DNA of 33,631 nt from IMG/VR virus record IMGVR_UViG_3300017706_001668, positions 1 to 33,631 of that record; one strand, given 5' to 3'. The first letter of the stretch is position 1; each line of letters begins with the position of its first letter. Origin of the DNA: a virus. The notes under the pieces are model-generated. The model ran no database searches. It was not told the DNA's origin and saw nothing but the letters and a program-made list of their open reading frames with translations. Shown here piece by piece: positions 25,084-31,241 of this stretch. Both the position numbers and the translations under genes were made by a program.

Positions 25084-26451
25084 CTATTGTTTTGTAGCTG
25101 TATCTTTAACGCATTCCATTATGGTTGACATAGATTCTGACCCATCAAGGAACTTATTTCTTAGTTTTGTAATTAGGTACTTTCCGCTCAGGTATTTATC
25201 TTCGGCACCCACTTGGTCTTTTACGTTAGAAGATGATGGGATACTTAATTTTATCACGTCACCGACATCCAACTCGCTATCTCCAGGAACAACAACCTCA
25301 ACCTGAGTATTGAAAATATGAGAGAAATATCCCTCGCTCTGCGCCAAATGTTCGCTAAATTTTTTAGTTGAAGCAATCTCAGACGAAAACAACGAATCAT
25401 TATCATGACCGTGCCTTGATGTATTCATTCTGACTACAGGTTCTCCTATAGTTTGCCCGCCAGCGATTTTAAATTTTTGTAACTTTTTAAATTTAGAAAT
25501 ATAGTCATCATACTTATAAACAACTTCTCTCTTATTTTTCTTTAGCGTGTCGATGAATATATTTCTAGACTGATATAATCCTGACTCTAAATTTTCTAAA
25601 AAGTCTGATTGTTTTAAAACCTCAAATGATCTTATATTTGTGGCTTCTGTATATTCATCGTTCTTCTTATCTTTGAACATTCCTGAAAAGTTTGATGATA
25701 TATATGAGTATGTTTCTTTTGATTCTTTTTGAACTAATCGCCCTAAGTTTTTAAAATTAAATCCCCTGCTATTTTCATAAAACATATAGTAAGGAATATG
25801 ATCGTCTGAGTCGGACTCCTTACAAAGAAAATCTATAGTATCGTCTACTGATAAATTTGGTATTATGAACTTTTGCTTCCCATTAGTCTTATCAAAATCA
25901 TTTTGTTTAGTTACTCTAAAATTAACAGCTTCTCTGACGGAAGAGTGGATCGACTTGGCGTTTGCGTTATATACAAATTCGCTAGTTATACTCTGTATCA
26001 TGGATGAAATGTCATTACCCTCGACACCGCCATAAGATCTAGAGATTTTTTGACTGGATGCCATATAAGCCTCGACGCTAATTCCTGAAAAGAAATAAAC
26101 TTCGCTATTTTCTTCGATCCGTTTCCTGTCAGACATTTCATATAAATTAAACACATGATTCTTATACGGCAAGCTTGCGTCGTTAGATCTATATGAAACA
26201 ACTAGCATCTCTGCTCCAGAAAATCCGCCTTGGGTGACACCATCTTTAATTTCATTTATTGTGTTAAACAAACCAAGAGAATCATTTACCACTAAATCGC
26301 ACTGGAGATAGTGCTCGAATAAACTTTGATAGACGCTGAACTCTACCGTTACAGACTGCAAGTCAATAACTTGACCAGTAGCTGTGATCAGCTTAAATGT
26401 TCGAACATCGACATCACCTGCGTGTTTGTAGCCTTTTATAGATTCTGACAT
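25084..26451 (-). CDS. 27: Baseplate hub subunit gp27-like, 455 aa
   Basis: The N-terminal half shows the hub beta-domain pattern (TFKLITATGQVIDLQSVTVE, FEHYLQCDLVVNDSLGLFN, VVSYRSND). The middle includes SISSMI-type helix ISSMIQSITSEFVYN and NLSVDDTIDFLCKESDSDD, followed by PYYMFYENSRGFNFKNLGRL, a segment typical of gp27-type hub proteins. The C-terminal third (EVVVPGDSELDVGDVIKLSI and KYLITKLRNKFLDGSESMST) closes a second hub domain. T4 gp27 has 391 residues. The start overlaps the gp53 stop by one base. In T4, gp27 trimers carry the gp5 spike and contact gp48, gp53 and gp29. Its genomic position between gp53 and gp5 fits. Confidence 0.85.
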   Translation of the reverse strand: MSESIKGYKHAGDVDVRTFKLITATGQVIDLQSVTVEFSVYQSLFEHYLQCDLVVNDSLGLFNTINEIKDGVTQGGFSGAEMLVVSYRSNDASLPYKNHVFNLYEMSDRKRIEENSEVYFFSGISVEAYMASSQKISRSYGGVEGNDISSMIQSITSEFVYNANAKSIHSSVREAVNFRVTKQNDFDKTNGKQKFIIPNLSVDDTIDFLCKESDSDDHIPYYMFYENSRGFNFKNLGRLVQKESKETYSYISSNFSGMFKDKKNDEYTEATNIRSFEVLKQSDFLENLESGLYQSRNIFIDTLKKNKREVVYKYDDYISKFKKLQKFKIAGGQTIGEPVVRMNTSRHGHDNDSLFSSEIASTKKFSEHLAQSEGYFSHIFNTQVEVVVPGDSELDVGDVIKLSIPSSSNVKDQVGAEDKYLSGKYLITKLRNKFLDGSESMSTIMECVKDTATKQ

Positions 26452-27059
26452 TAAACGCCATTCCTCAGGATATCTTCAACCTCATCTCTAATTTGAGGCA
26501 AGTATCTCTTATCTAGCAAAGATATAGATCGCCTCGATTCATTCAACTCAACCTCGTAATCATATTTTGTAACAACAGATTTTTGATAATCTACATGTGT
26601 AGAGTTGTATGTAGATTGATCGACCACAACAACCCTCTCTTTTAGTATGGAATTGTCCGATAAAACTTCTCGTTTGGCTGGAACTTTATTACCTTGATTG
26701 AATTTAGATAAATAAATCCTATACTCATGGATTTGAGACTGAGCTTCTGATAAGGATCCATACTTTGAAATAATATGCGATTCAAAGTCAGTTGTGGATA
26801 GCGACCACTCAAAATGTACATCTTTAATATTTGAGAAATGCAAAACTAACCAAGCATAATTTGAATCTCCATAATATTTCTCAGCAATGGTATCTGGTCT
26901 ATCGCCTTCTTGTATCTCATATTGGTAGTAGACATCAGTTCTATCCGATAAAGAACTTGGTATCTTGAACCTTCTCAATATATTTGTGACCGAAACGGTA
27001 TTCCCACTTTTGCCTATATCATGGTCAATTGTTGGGAAATATGAAAAATAATTAGACAT
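26451..27059 (-). CDS. 53: Baseplate wedge subunit gp53-like, 202 aa
   Basis: The length matches T4 gp53 (196 residues). The LysM-like core is visible at residues about 42-75 (YYQYEIQEGDRPDTIAEKYY, then GDSNYAWLVLHFSNIKD), followed by the helix FESHIISKYGSLSEAQSQI. The C-terminal part (YDYEVELNESRRSISLLDKRY, shown here because it resembles other gp53 ends) leads to a short helix at the stop. gp53 binds the wedge to the hub and helps close the baseplate ring in T4. It is flanked by one-base overlaps with gp48 and the hub gene. Confidence 0.9.
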   Translation of the reverse strand: MSNYFSYFPTIDHDIGKSGNTVSVTNILRRFKIPSSLSDRTDVYYQYEIQEGDRPDTIAEKYYGDSNYAWLVLHFSNIKDVHFEWSLSTTDFESHIISKYGSLSEAQSQIHEYRIYLSKFNQGNKVPAKREVLSDNSILKERVVVVDQSTYNSTHVDYQKSVVTKYDYEVELNESRRSISLLDKRYLPQIRDEVEDILRNGV

Positions 27060-28171
27060 TATGTTTCACCCTGTTTTTTACTATTTACTGGTTCAGGCAA
27101 CCCAGAATCTAAATCGCCACGTGTAATAATTTTCGTTTCTTGGAATGAGAGTTGAATCTCAACAGATACTGGAGCTCCAGTATCTTGGAAAAACAGCGGG
27201 ATACCTTCTCCGTTGTAATTTATATTCATAGATTTCAGAACACAAGTTCCTATTTTGTATAGATTACCTGCGATTGCGTCAGCGAAAGATACTTCAAATT
27301 CGTCTGGGTATTTGAAAGCTAGAGAACCCGCAGCATATTCGGGGTGCATATGATATTTGTATGCGTTTATTATTTTTTGTATTGCTATTGACTCTTCAGC
27401 ATTTCGTGCGATAAATTTATAGGTGAAGCTATGCTCTCGCATATCAACCCCCTTGAACAATACAGCCATATGCGGGTTAACAGCCAACCCCTCATCGAGC
27501 ATGGTGCCTTGAATTACTGAAGCCCCAGTGAAAGCGCCACCCAAAGCTGCACCAGCACCACCGCCCAACTTCGCTGCTGCAGCTGTCGCTACTGCTGCAG
27601 CAATAGGAGCTCCTGCTTGGACTTGGGCGTCTGTATCTCCAGACTTAAATGCACCCACCGAGGAACTTATTCTTGAAGAAATTAAATCTGATATATCATT
27701 TCCGGCAGCACTCAGCTGACCGCCTGATATCCTACCAGCTGAAGCAGCACCGAGTGCGCCCAAATCAGAATTCTCATACTGAGCTCCATATGTGGTTTGT
27801 AGGTTGCTCGGTATTGGTAATACTATATTTCTAATAGTCAAATCTTCCGCAGCATCTTTTCTACTTTGACGTACACGATTCTTTACAGTAAAAATCATGT
27901 AATGCTCATCAGTTAGATCTGCAGGGAATTGAAGCGGTTCTTTCACCTTACTGTTATCATAAAGGTCAGCTAAAGGTGAATTTAATATGGTTCCAGTTTT
28001 TGTTTTCTCTAATAGTTCGTTAAAGTTGGCATTAATTGATACGCCATTACTTCCTGCCGAAATTGAAAAACTACCCCTGCCTGCTGCCCCAGCAAAGTCT
28101 TCTATATTTCCCTTTACCTCAGCGACCTGCGATTTTATTCCAGATGTTATTTGTTTCAGGTTTATTTTCAT
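27059..28171 (-). CDS. 48: Baseplate tail-tube cap gp48-like, 370 aa
   Basis: Residues about 80-145 (LQFPADLTDEHYMIFTVKN, NIVLPIPSNLQTTYGAQYEN, SDLGALG) and residues about 230-350 (NPHMAVLFKGVDMREHSFTY, KFIARNAEESIAIQKIINAY, KYPDEFEVSF, YKIGTCVLKSMNINYNGEG) follow the gp48 pattern. T4 gp48 is similarly long (364 residues). An Ala/Gly-rich stretch around residues 187-225 is probably a flexible or membrane-like helix. It is the first gene of the leftward arm, with a leader of only about 30 bases from the late promoter at 28208-28215, and no strong ribosome site. In T4, gp48 crowns the hub and is the platform for gp54 and the tube. Confidence 0.87.
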   Translation of the reverse strand: MKINLKQITSGIKSQVAEVKGNIEDFAGAAGRGSFSISAGSNGVSINANFNELLEKTKTGTILNSPLADLYDNSKVKEPLQFPADLTDEHYMIFTVKNRVRQSRKDAAEDLTIRNIVLPIPSNLQTTYGAQYENSDLGALGAASAGRISGGQLSAAGNDISDLISSRISSSVGAFKSGDTDAQVQAGAPIAAAVATAAAAKLGGGAGAALGGAFTGASVIQGTMLDEGLAVNPHMAVLFKGVDMREHSFTYKFIARNAEESIAIQKIINAYKYHMHPEYAAGSLAFKYPDEFEVSFADAIAGNLYKIGTCVLKSMNINYNGEGIPLFFQDTGAPVSVEIQLSFQETKIITRGDLDSGLPEPVNSKKQGET

Positions 28172-28185
28172 TGAACGAGCCTGTA

Positions 28186-28193
28186 TATAAATA
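28186..28193 (+). promoter_or_regulatory. T4-type late promoter TATAAATA (rightward)
   Basis: Exact 8/8 match, upstream of gp4 with a predicted leader of about 25 bases. It lies on the far side of the leftward promoter (28208-28215), so each transcript crosses the other promoter. Confidence 0.8.
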
Positions 28194-28207
28194 TGCGTTG
28201 ACGTATC

Positions 28208-28215
28208 TATTTATA
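28208..28215 (-). promoter_or_regulatory. T4-type late promoter TATAAATA (leftward)
   Basis: Exact 8/8 match on the minus strand, upstream of gp48. Only 14 bases separate it from the rightward box, and both start points should fall within that gap. Confidence 0.8.
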
Positions 28216-28223
28216 ATCAGATT

Positions 28224-28661
28224 ATGGCTCAATTTTATAAAGGCAAATATCAATGTAAATTCCCTGAGAAGTACAAGGGAGATCCCTCGGATATTATTTA
28301 TCGATCAAGCTGGGAATTAAATTGCATGTCATACTTTGACAAGAACCCAGACATAGTTTGGTGGGCTTCGGAGCCTTTCCCTATCGGATATCGATCACCA
28401 ATCGATGGTAAGAAACACCGTTACTTTGTTGACTTTGTCATCAGAACTAAAAACAAAGAAACAATTATGATTGAGGTCAAACCGCACCACCAAACGCATG
28501 AACCCAAAGCACAGAAGCGGTTGACCAAAAGGTATCTAAATGAAGTAAAGACTTGGGGCGTGAACCAAGCCAAATGGGAAGCAGCAATAGATTATTGTAA
28601 AGATCGTGGTTGGAAGTTTCAGATTCTCACTGAAAAAGAGCTGTATAAAAAGAATAAATAG
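28224..28661 (+). CDS. 4: Head completion protein gp4-like, 145 aa
   Basis: The sequence is close to T4 gp4 (about 150 residues): FPEKYKGDPSDIIYRSSWEL, NPDIVWWASEPFPIGYRSPI, DGKKHRYFVDFVI, then IMIEVKPHHQTHEP and TKRYLNEVKTW. The arrangement E (SSWE), D (FVDF) and E-x-K (IEVKP) is the nuclease-like core of the TnsA/PD-(D/E)xK type present in this family. gp4 completes packaged heads so that tails can attach. In T4 it directly precedes gene 53; here gp53 is on the opposite strand across a divergent promoter pair. There is no good ribosome site before the ATG, so the short leader may matter. Confidence 0.93.
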   Translation: MAQFYKGKYQCKFPEKYKGDPSDIIYRSSWELNCMSYFDKNPDIVWWASEPFPIGYRSPIDGKKHRYFVDFVIRTKNKETIMIEVKPHHQTHEPKAQKRLTKRYLNEVKTWGVNQAKWEAAIDYCKDRGWKFQILTEKELYKKNK

Positions 28662-28683
28662 TACATAACAAGGAGCAATTGCT

Positions 28684-29274
28684 ATCGCTACTATATTTGA
28701 TGACCTACTCGCAGCTGGTGTTCGTAAAGGACAGATACCAAATCGCACTCAAGCTGCTAGAGATTGGTTTAGAAATAAAGCAAGACAGCAAAGAAGTGCT
28801 GCTGTGTATCCAGACAATATAATTAAATCTAGCGATAGCAGGAAGGCTCGTGTACTTATTGGTAGGATGTACCACTTTAAGTATGAGCCTAAAGGCGCAA
28901 AGGAACTGCCATATTATGACAGGTTTCCTTTAATATTCATGGTAAGCGTAGCTCCTGGTGGGTTTTATGGAATCAATTTACACTACCTTCCGCCCCAACT
29001 CAGAGCCAGATTGATGGACTCGCTATATGATATTACAAATAATACGAAATATGATGAGTCTACAAAGCTAAAAGTATCATATGATGTACTAAATAGTGCT
29101 AGCAAATACAGGTTTTTCAAACCAACCTTTAAGCATTATCTCAGTTCTCAGGTCAGATCGAAGTTTATTGAGATTAATTCTACGGAATGGGATACTGCGC
29201 TATTCCTCCCAACAGAAAGGTTCCAGAAAGCCAAGAAAACTAAAGTCTGGTCAGATAGTAGGAAAATGATTTAA
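28684..29274 (+). CDS. Conserved T4-like virion/assembly protein of unknown function, apparent ATC start, 196 aa
   Basis: A GTG at 28804 would give only 156 residues, but the frame is open upstream and reads (M)ATIFDDLLAAGVRKGQIP, then RTQAARDWFRNKA, which looks like a natural N-terminus. No ATG, GTG or TTG exists in frame between the stop at 28666 and 28804. AAGGAG at 28670-28675 is 8 bases before ATC 28684, so ATC (or less likely ATT 28678) is the probable start. The central block IGRMYHFKYEPKGAKELPYY, DRFPLIFMVSVAPGGFYGIN, LHYLPPQLRARLMDSLYDIT is strongly patterned. The stop overlaps the next ATG by one base. I recognise the pattern from marine myophages but cannot assign a function. Confidence 0.82.
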   Translation: MATIFDDLLAAGVRKGQIPNRTQAARDWFRNKARQQRSAAVYPDNIIKSSDSRKARVLIGRMYHFKYEPKGAKELPYYDRFPLIFMVSVAPGGFYGINLHYLPPQLRARLMDSLYDITNNTKYDESTKLKVSYDVLNSASKYRFFKPTFKHYLSSQVRSKFIEINSTEWDTALFLPTERFQKAKKTKVWSDSRKMI

Positions 29275-30002
29275 TGGGATTTAATGTCAACGATATGGTG
29301 TCGTCACTCAATAAGAGTGGGTTCGCAAAACCTTCTCACTTTGAAGTATTCATTCAAGGCGGTGGGGATATAGACACTGAGCGTGAACTATCATATAGAG
29401 CAGAATCTGTAGATATTCCAGGAAGAAGTATCGCTTCCGTTGAACATAAATTTCAAAATTATGGACCAGTGAATAAAGTTGCTTATGGGGCAATCTATGG
29501 TGACGTAACTGTTCAGTTCCTCGTCAGTCAAGATATGAGAGAAAAAGAATACTTTGAGATATGGCAAGAAAAAATGGTTGGGACTGGCGCATTTGCTGAT
29601 GGGCAAGCGCAGTACAATACAAAATATTTTGATAATTATGCGGGAACTATAGAAATACGACAATATGGTTCACACGGAAACCTACATTCAATACACACAT
29701 TGAACGAAGCATACCCTTTAATCGTAAACCCAATCACAATGAACTGGGCTGAAGACGGTGCTGTAAGAATGGGTGTTACGTTTGCTTATAGAAATTACAA
29801 GTGCATTTTCACAAAACAAGACCAACCAGAAAAGGGGTTTGGGTTTTCAGTCAGACTTGGGACTGGTGGTATTAGTGGAAGTTTGAGTTTGCCTAAACTC
29901 GGAAATATAGTTGGGTCGAGTGAAGTTGGCGGACAAATTAATGCAGCTGTAGGTAACATAAATAACAGAGTTGCCTCGATAAGAAGCTCATTACAATTTT
30001 AA
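29274..30002 (+). CDS. 54: Baseplate tail-tube initiator gp54-like (gp19 tube fold), 242 aa
   Basis: The order of elements is that of the T4 gp19/gp54 tube fold: SHFEVFIQGGGD, then LSYRAESVDIPGRSIASVEH, NYGPVNKVAYGAIYGDVTVQ, REKEYFEIWQEKMVGTG, and AYPLIVNPITMNWAEDGAVR with a closing strand VTFAYRNYKC. The C-terminal tail (residues about 190-242) is Gly/Ser-rich. gp54 sits on gp48 and starts tube polymerisation; the gp48 homologue lies just across the divergent promoters. The gene could instead be a tube-protein paralogue, because the family signature covers both; context favours gp54. Confidence 0.75.
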   Translation: MGFNVNDMVSSLNKSGFAKPSHFEVFIQGGGDIDTERELSYRAESVDIPGRSIASVEHKFQNYGPVNKVAYGAIYGDVTVQFLVSQDMREKEYFEIWQEKMVGTGAFADGQAQYNTKYFDNYAGTIEIRQYGSHGNLHSIHTLNEAYPLIVNPITMNWAEDGAVRMGVTFAYRNYKCIFTKQDQPEKGFGFSVRLGTGGISGSLSLPKLGNIVGSSEVGGQINAAVGNINNRVASIRSSLQF

Positions 30003-30028
30003 ATTATTTTATATAACTGGAGAATATC

Positions 30029-30730
30029 ATGGCTTTACCATCATTATCTGCGCCCGAATTTATAACGACAGTGCCGTCGACGGGTGAAGAGATAAAATAT
30101 AGACCATTTCTAGTCAAAGAAGAAAAGATACTTCTTATGGCTTTAGAAGGAAATGATCAAAACGAAATAACTAATGCTATAATGAAGATACTTAGCAATT
30201 GTGTTCTAAGTAATGTTGACATTAAAAAGCTAGCAACATTCGATATTGAATACTTATTTTTAAAGTTGCGTGGAAAATCTGTAGGGGAAGTGATAGAAAT
30301 AAAGGTTGGTCATACAAACCCAGATAACTCTTGTAAGCATAGAACTGAATTAGAAATAAACATTGATGAGATTCAAGTTGTTGGTGATAAGCCGAACGAT
30401 AAAATACAACTAGATGAATCTATCGGTGTTAAACTTAGATTTGCTGGAATGAATGATATATCTGATGTGGATACAGAATCTTCATCAGACTTATTTAAAA
30501 TGATAGCAGGTTGTATTGAATATGTTTATGACCAAGAAAATGTTTATGGTGAATTTAGTCAGAAAGAAATGGAAACTTGGCTTGAACAATTAAGTTCCGA
30601 GCAATTCGCAAAAATAACAGCGTTCTTTAACGATAGCCCAAAGCTACAACATGTGGTAAAGTGGAAATGTCCTGAATGCGGTGAAGAAGATGAGATGACC
30701 TTGGAGGGTCTTGCTGCTTTTTTTATGTAA
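30029..30730 (+). CDS. 26: Baseplate hub assembly protein gp26-like, 233 aa; 0-frame product
   Basis: The conserved gp26 block is at residues 15-60 (VPSTGEEIKYRPFLVKEEKI, LLMALEGND), followed by LATFDIEYLFLKLRGKSVGE. The C-terminus has a C-x2-C pair (KCPECGEEDEM; Cys214 and Cys217) and ends GLAAFFM. T4 gp26 has 208 residues. CTGGAG lies 7 bases before the ATG. In the last codons the mRNA reads GCU UUU UUU AUG UAA, which is a T TTT TTT slippery heptamer right before the stop. A -1 shift would fuse residues 1-232 to the downstream 57-codon frame (292 residues). The position upstream of the tape-measure gene is that of tail-assembly chaperones in other phages. Confidence 0.9.
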   Translation: MALPSLSAPEFITTVPSTGEEIKYRPFLVKEEKILLMALEGNDQNEITNAIMKILSNCVLSNVDIKKLATFDIEYLFLKLRGKSVGEVIEIKVGHTNPDNSCKHRTELEINIDEIQVVGDKPNDKIQLDESIGVKLRFAGMNDISDVDTESSSDLFKMIAGCIEYVYDQENVYGEFSQKEMETWLEQLSSEQFAKITAFFNDSPKLQHVVKWKCPECGEEDEMTLEGLAAFFM

Positions 30731-30766
30731 GCATGGTACATGACTCATTGGCGAATATGTACCAGC
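30718..30766 (+). promoter_or_regulatory. Probable -1 programmed ribosomal frameshift signal
   Basis: Three elements are in series. The heptamer T TTT TTT at 30718-30724 is in the correct X XXY YYZ phase of gp26. A spacer of 6-9 bases follows. Then comes an inverted repeat TGGTACAT (30734-30741) / ATGTACCA (30757-30764), which can be extended by flanking GC pairs (30731-30732 with 30765-30766) across a bulged A. The 15-base loop lies between. The -1 frame entered at 30724 (Tyr-Val-Ser-Met) is exactly that of the next small frame. All positions were read directly; slippage itself is inferred. Confidence 0.72.
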
Positions 30767-30906
30767 TGAACTTCGCTCTAATGCAACACCATAAGTACAG
30801 CTTAACTGAGCTGGACAATATGATTCCATTTGAGCGAGACATTTACGTTGCCCTTTTACAAAACTTTTTGAAAGAGCAAGAAGAAGAACAGAAAAATAGG
30901 AACTGA
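30733..30906 (+). CDS. 57-codon frame after gp26, probable frameshift extension (gp51/chaperone-T-like)
   Basis: The frame reads MVHDSLANMYQLNFALMQHH, then KYSLTELDNMIPFERDIYVA and a charged helical end. The motif FALMxxHxYSLxELxxMxPxERxIY is typical of the short C-terminal half of tail-assembly chaperones, where a helix-rich domain follows a Ser-Leu-x-Glu-Leu core. Its ATG has no ribosome site and is buried in the predicted stem, so expression by -1 frameshift from gp26 is more plausible than independent initiation. If frameshifted, the product is gp26(1-232)-YVS-57 residues. Its stop is followed after 2 bases by the next ATG. Confidence 0.78.
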   Translation: MVHDSLANMYQLNFALMQHHKYSLTELDNMIPFERDIYVALLQNFLKEQEEEQKNRN

Positions 30907-30908
30907 TA

Positions 30909-31232
30909 ATGACAGAAGAAACAGAGAATAATAAAGTATTTCACCCAGCCGACACGAACGGAGACGGTAATGTGAGCGATGCTGAAGAGCAGTTGTATTT
31001 GGAATTTAAAAGAAAAGAACTCGAAGACGCAGATGCTATGCGTGATGCCCAACGTAATATGACATGGTTTGCGCTTGGTGGGTTACTACTCTATCCGTTT
31101 GCTGTTGTTATTGCATCATTAATTGGATTAGATCAAGCCCAAGAAACTCTAGGCGATATGGCACCAACATACTTTGTGTCTGTTGCTGGTATCGTTGCTG
31201 CGTTCTTTGGGTTTCAAAACAAAAAGAAATAG
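30909..31232 (+). CDS. EF-hand protein with two membrane helices, 107 aa, holin-like topology
   Basis: Residues about 12-26 contain a textbook 12-residue calcium loop DTNGDGNVSDAE (acidic or oxygen ligands at positions 1, 3, 5, 9 and 12, Gly at 6, hydrophobic at 8). A charged helix follows (QLYLEFKRKELEDADAMRDA). Then come two hydrophobic spans at residues about 51-74 (MTWFALGGLLLYPFAVVIAS) and about 83-103 (APTYFVSVAGIVAAFFGF), and a short Lys-rich end. Two spans with a charged tail is the layout of class II holins. However, the gene sits between the tail chaperone and tape-measure genes, so a tail-linked membrane role is equally possible. Only the motifs are seen; function is inferred. Confidence 0.8.
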   Translation: MTEETENNKVFHPADTNGDGNVSDAEEQLYLEFKRKELEDADAMRDAQRNMTWFALGGLLLYPFAVVIASLIGLDQAQETLGDMAPTYFVSVAGIVAAFFGFQNKKK

Positions 31233-31241
31233 GAATGAATA

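Noticed and set aside
28653-28660. AATAAATA before the ATC-start gene as a late promoter
   Set aside because: One mismatch, overlapping the end of gp4, and the exact promoter at 28186 already covers this operon.
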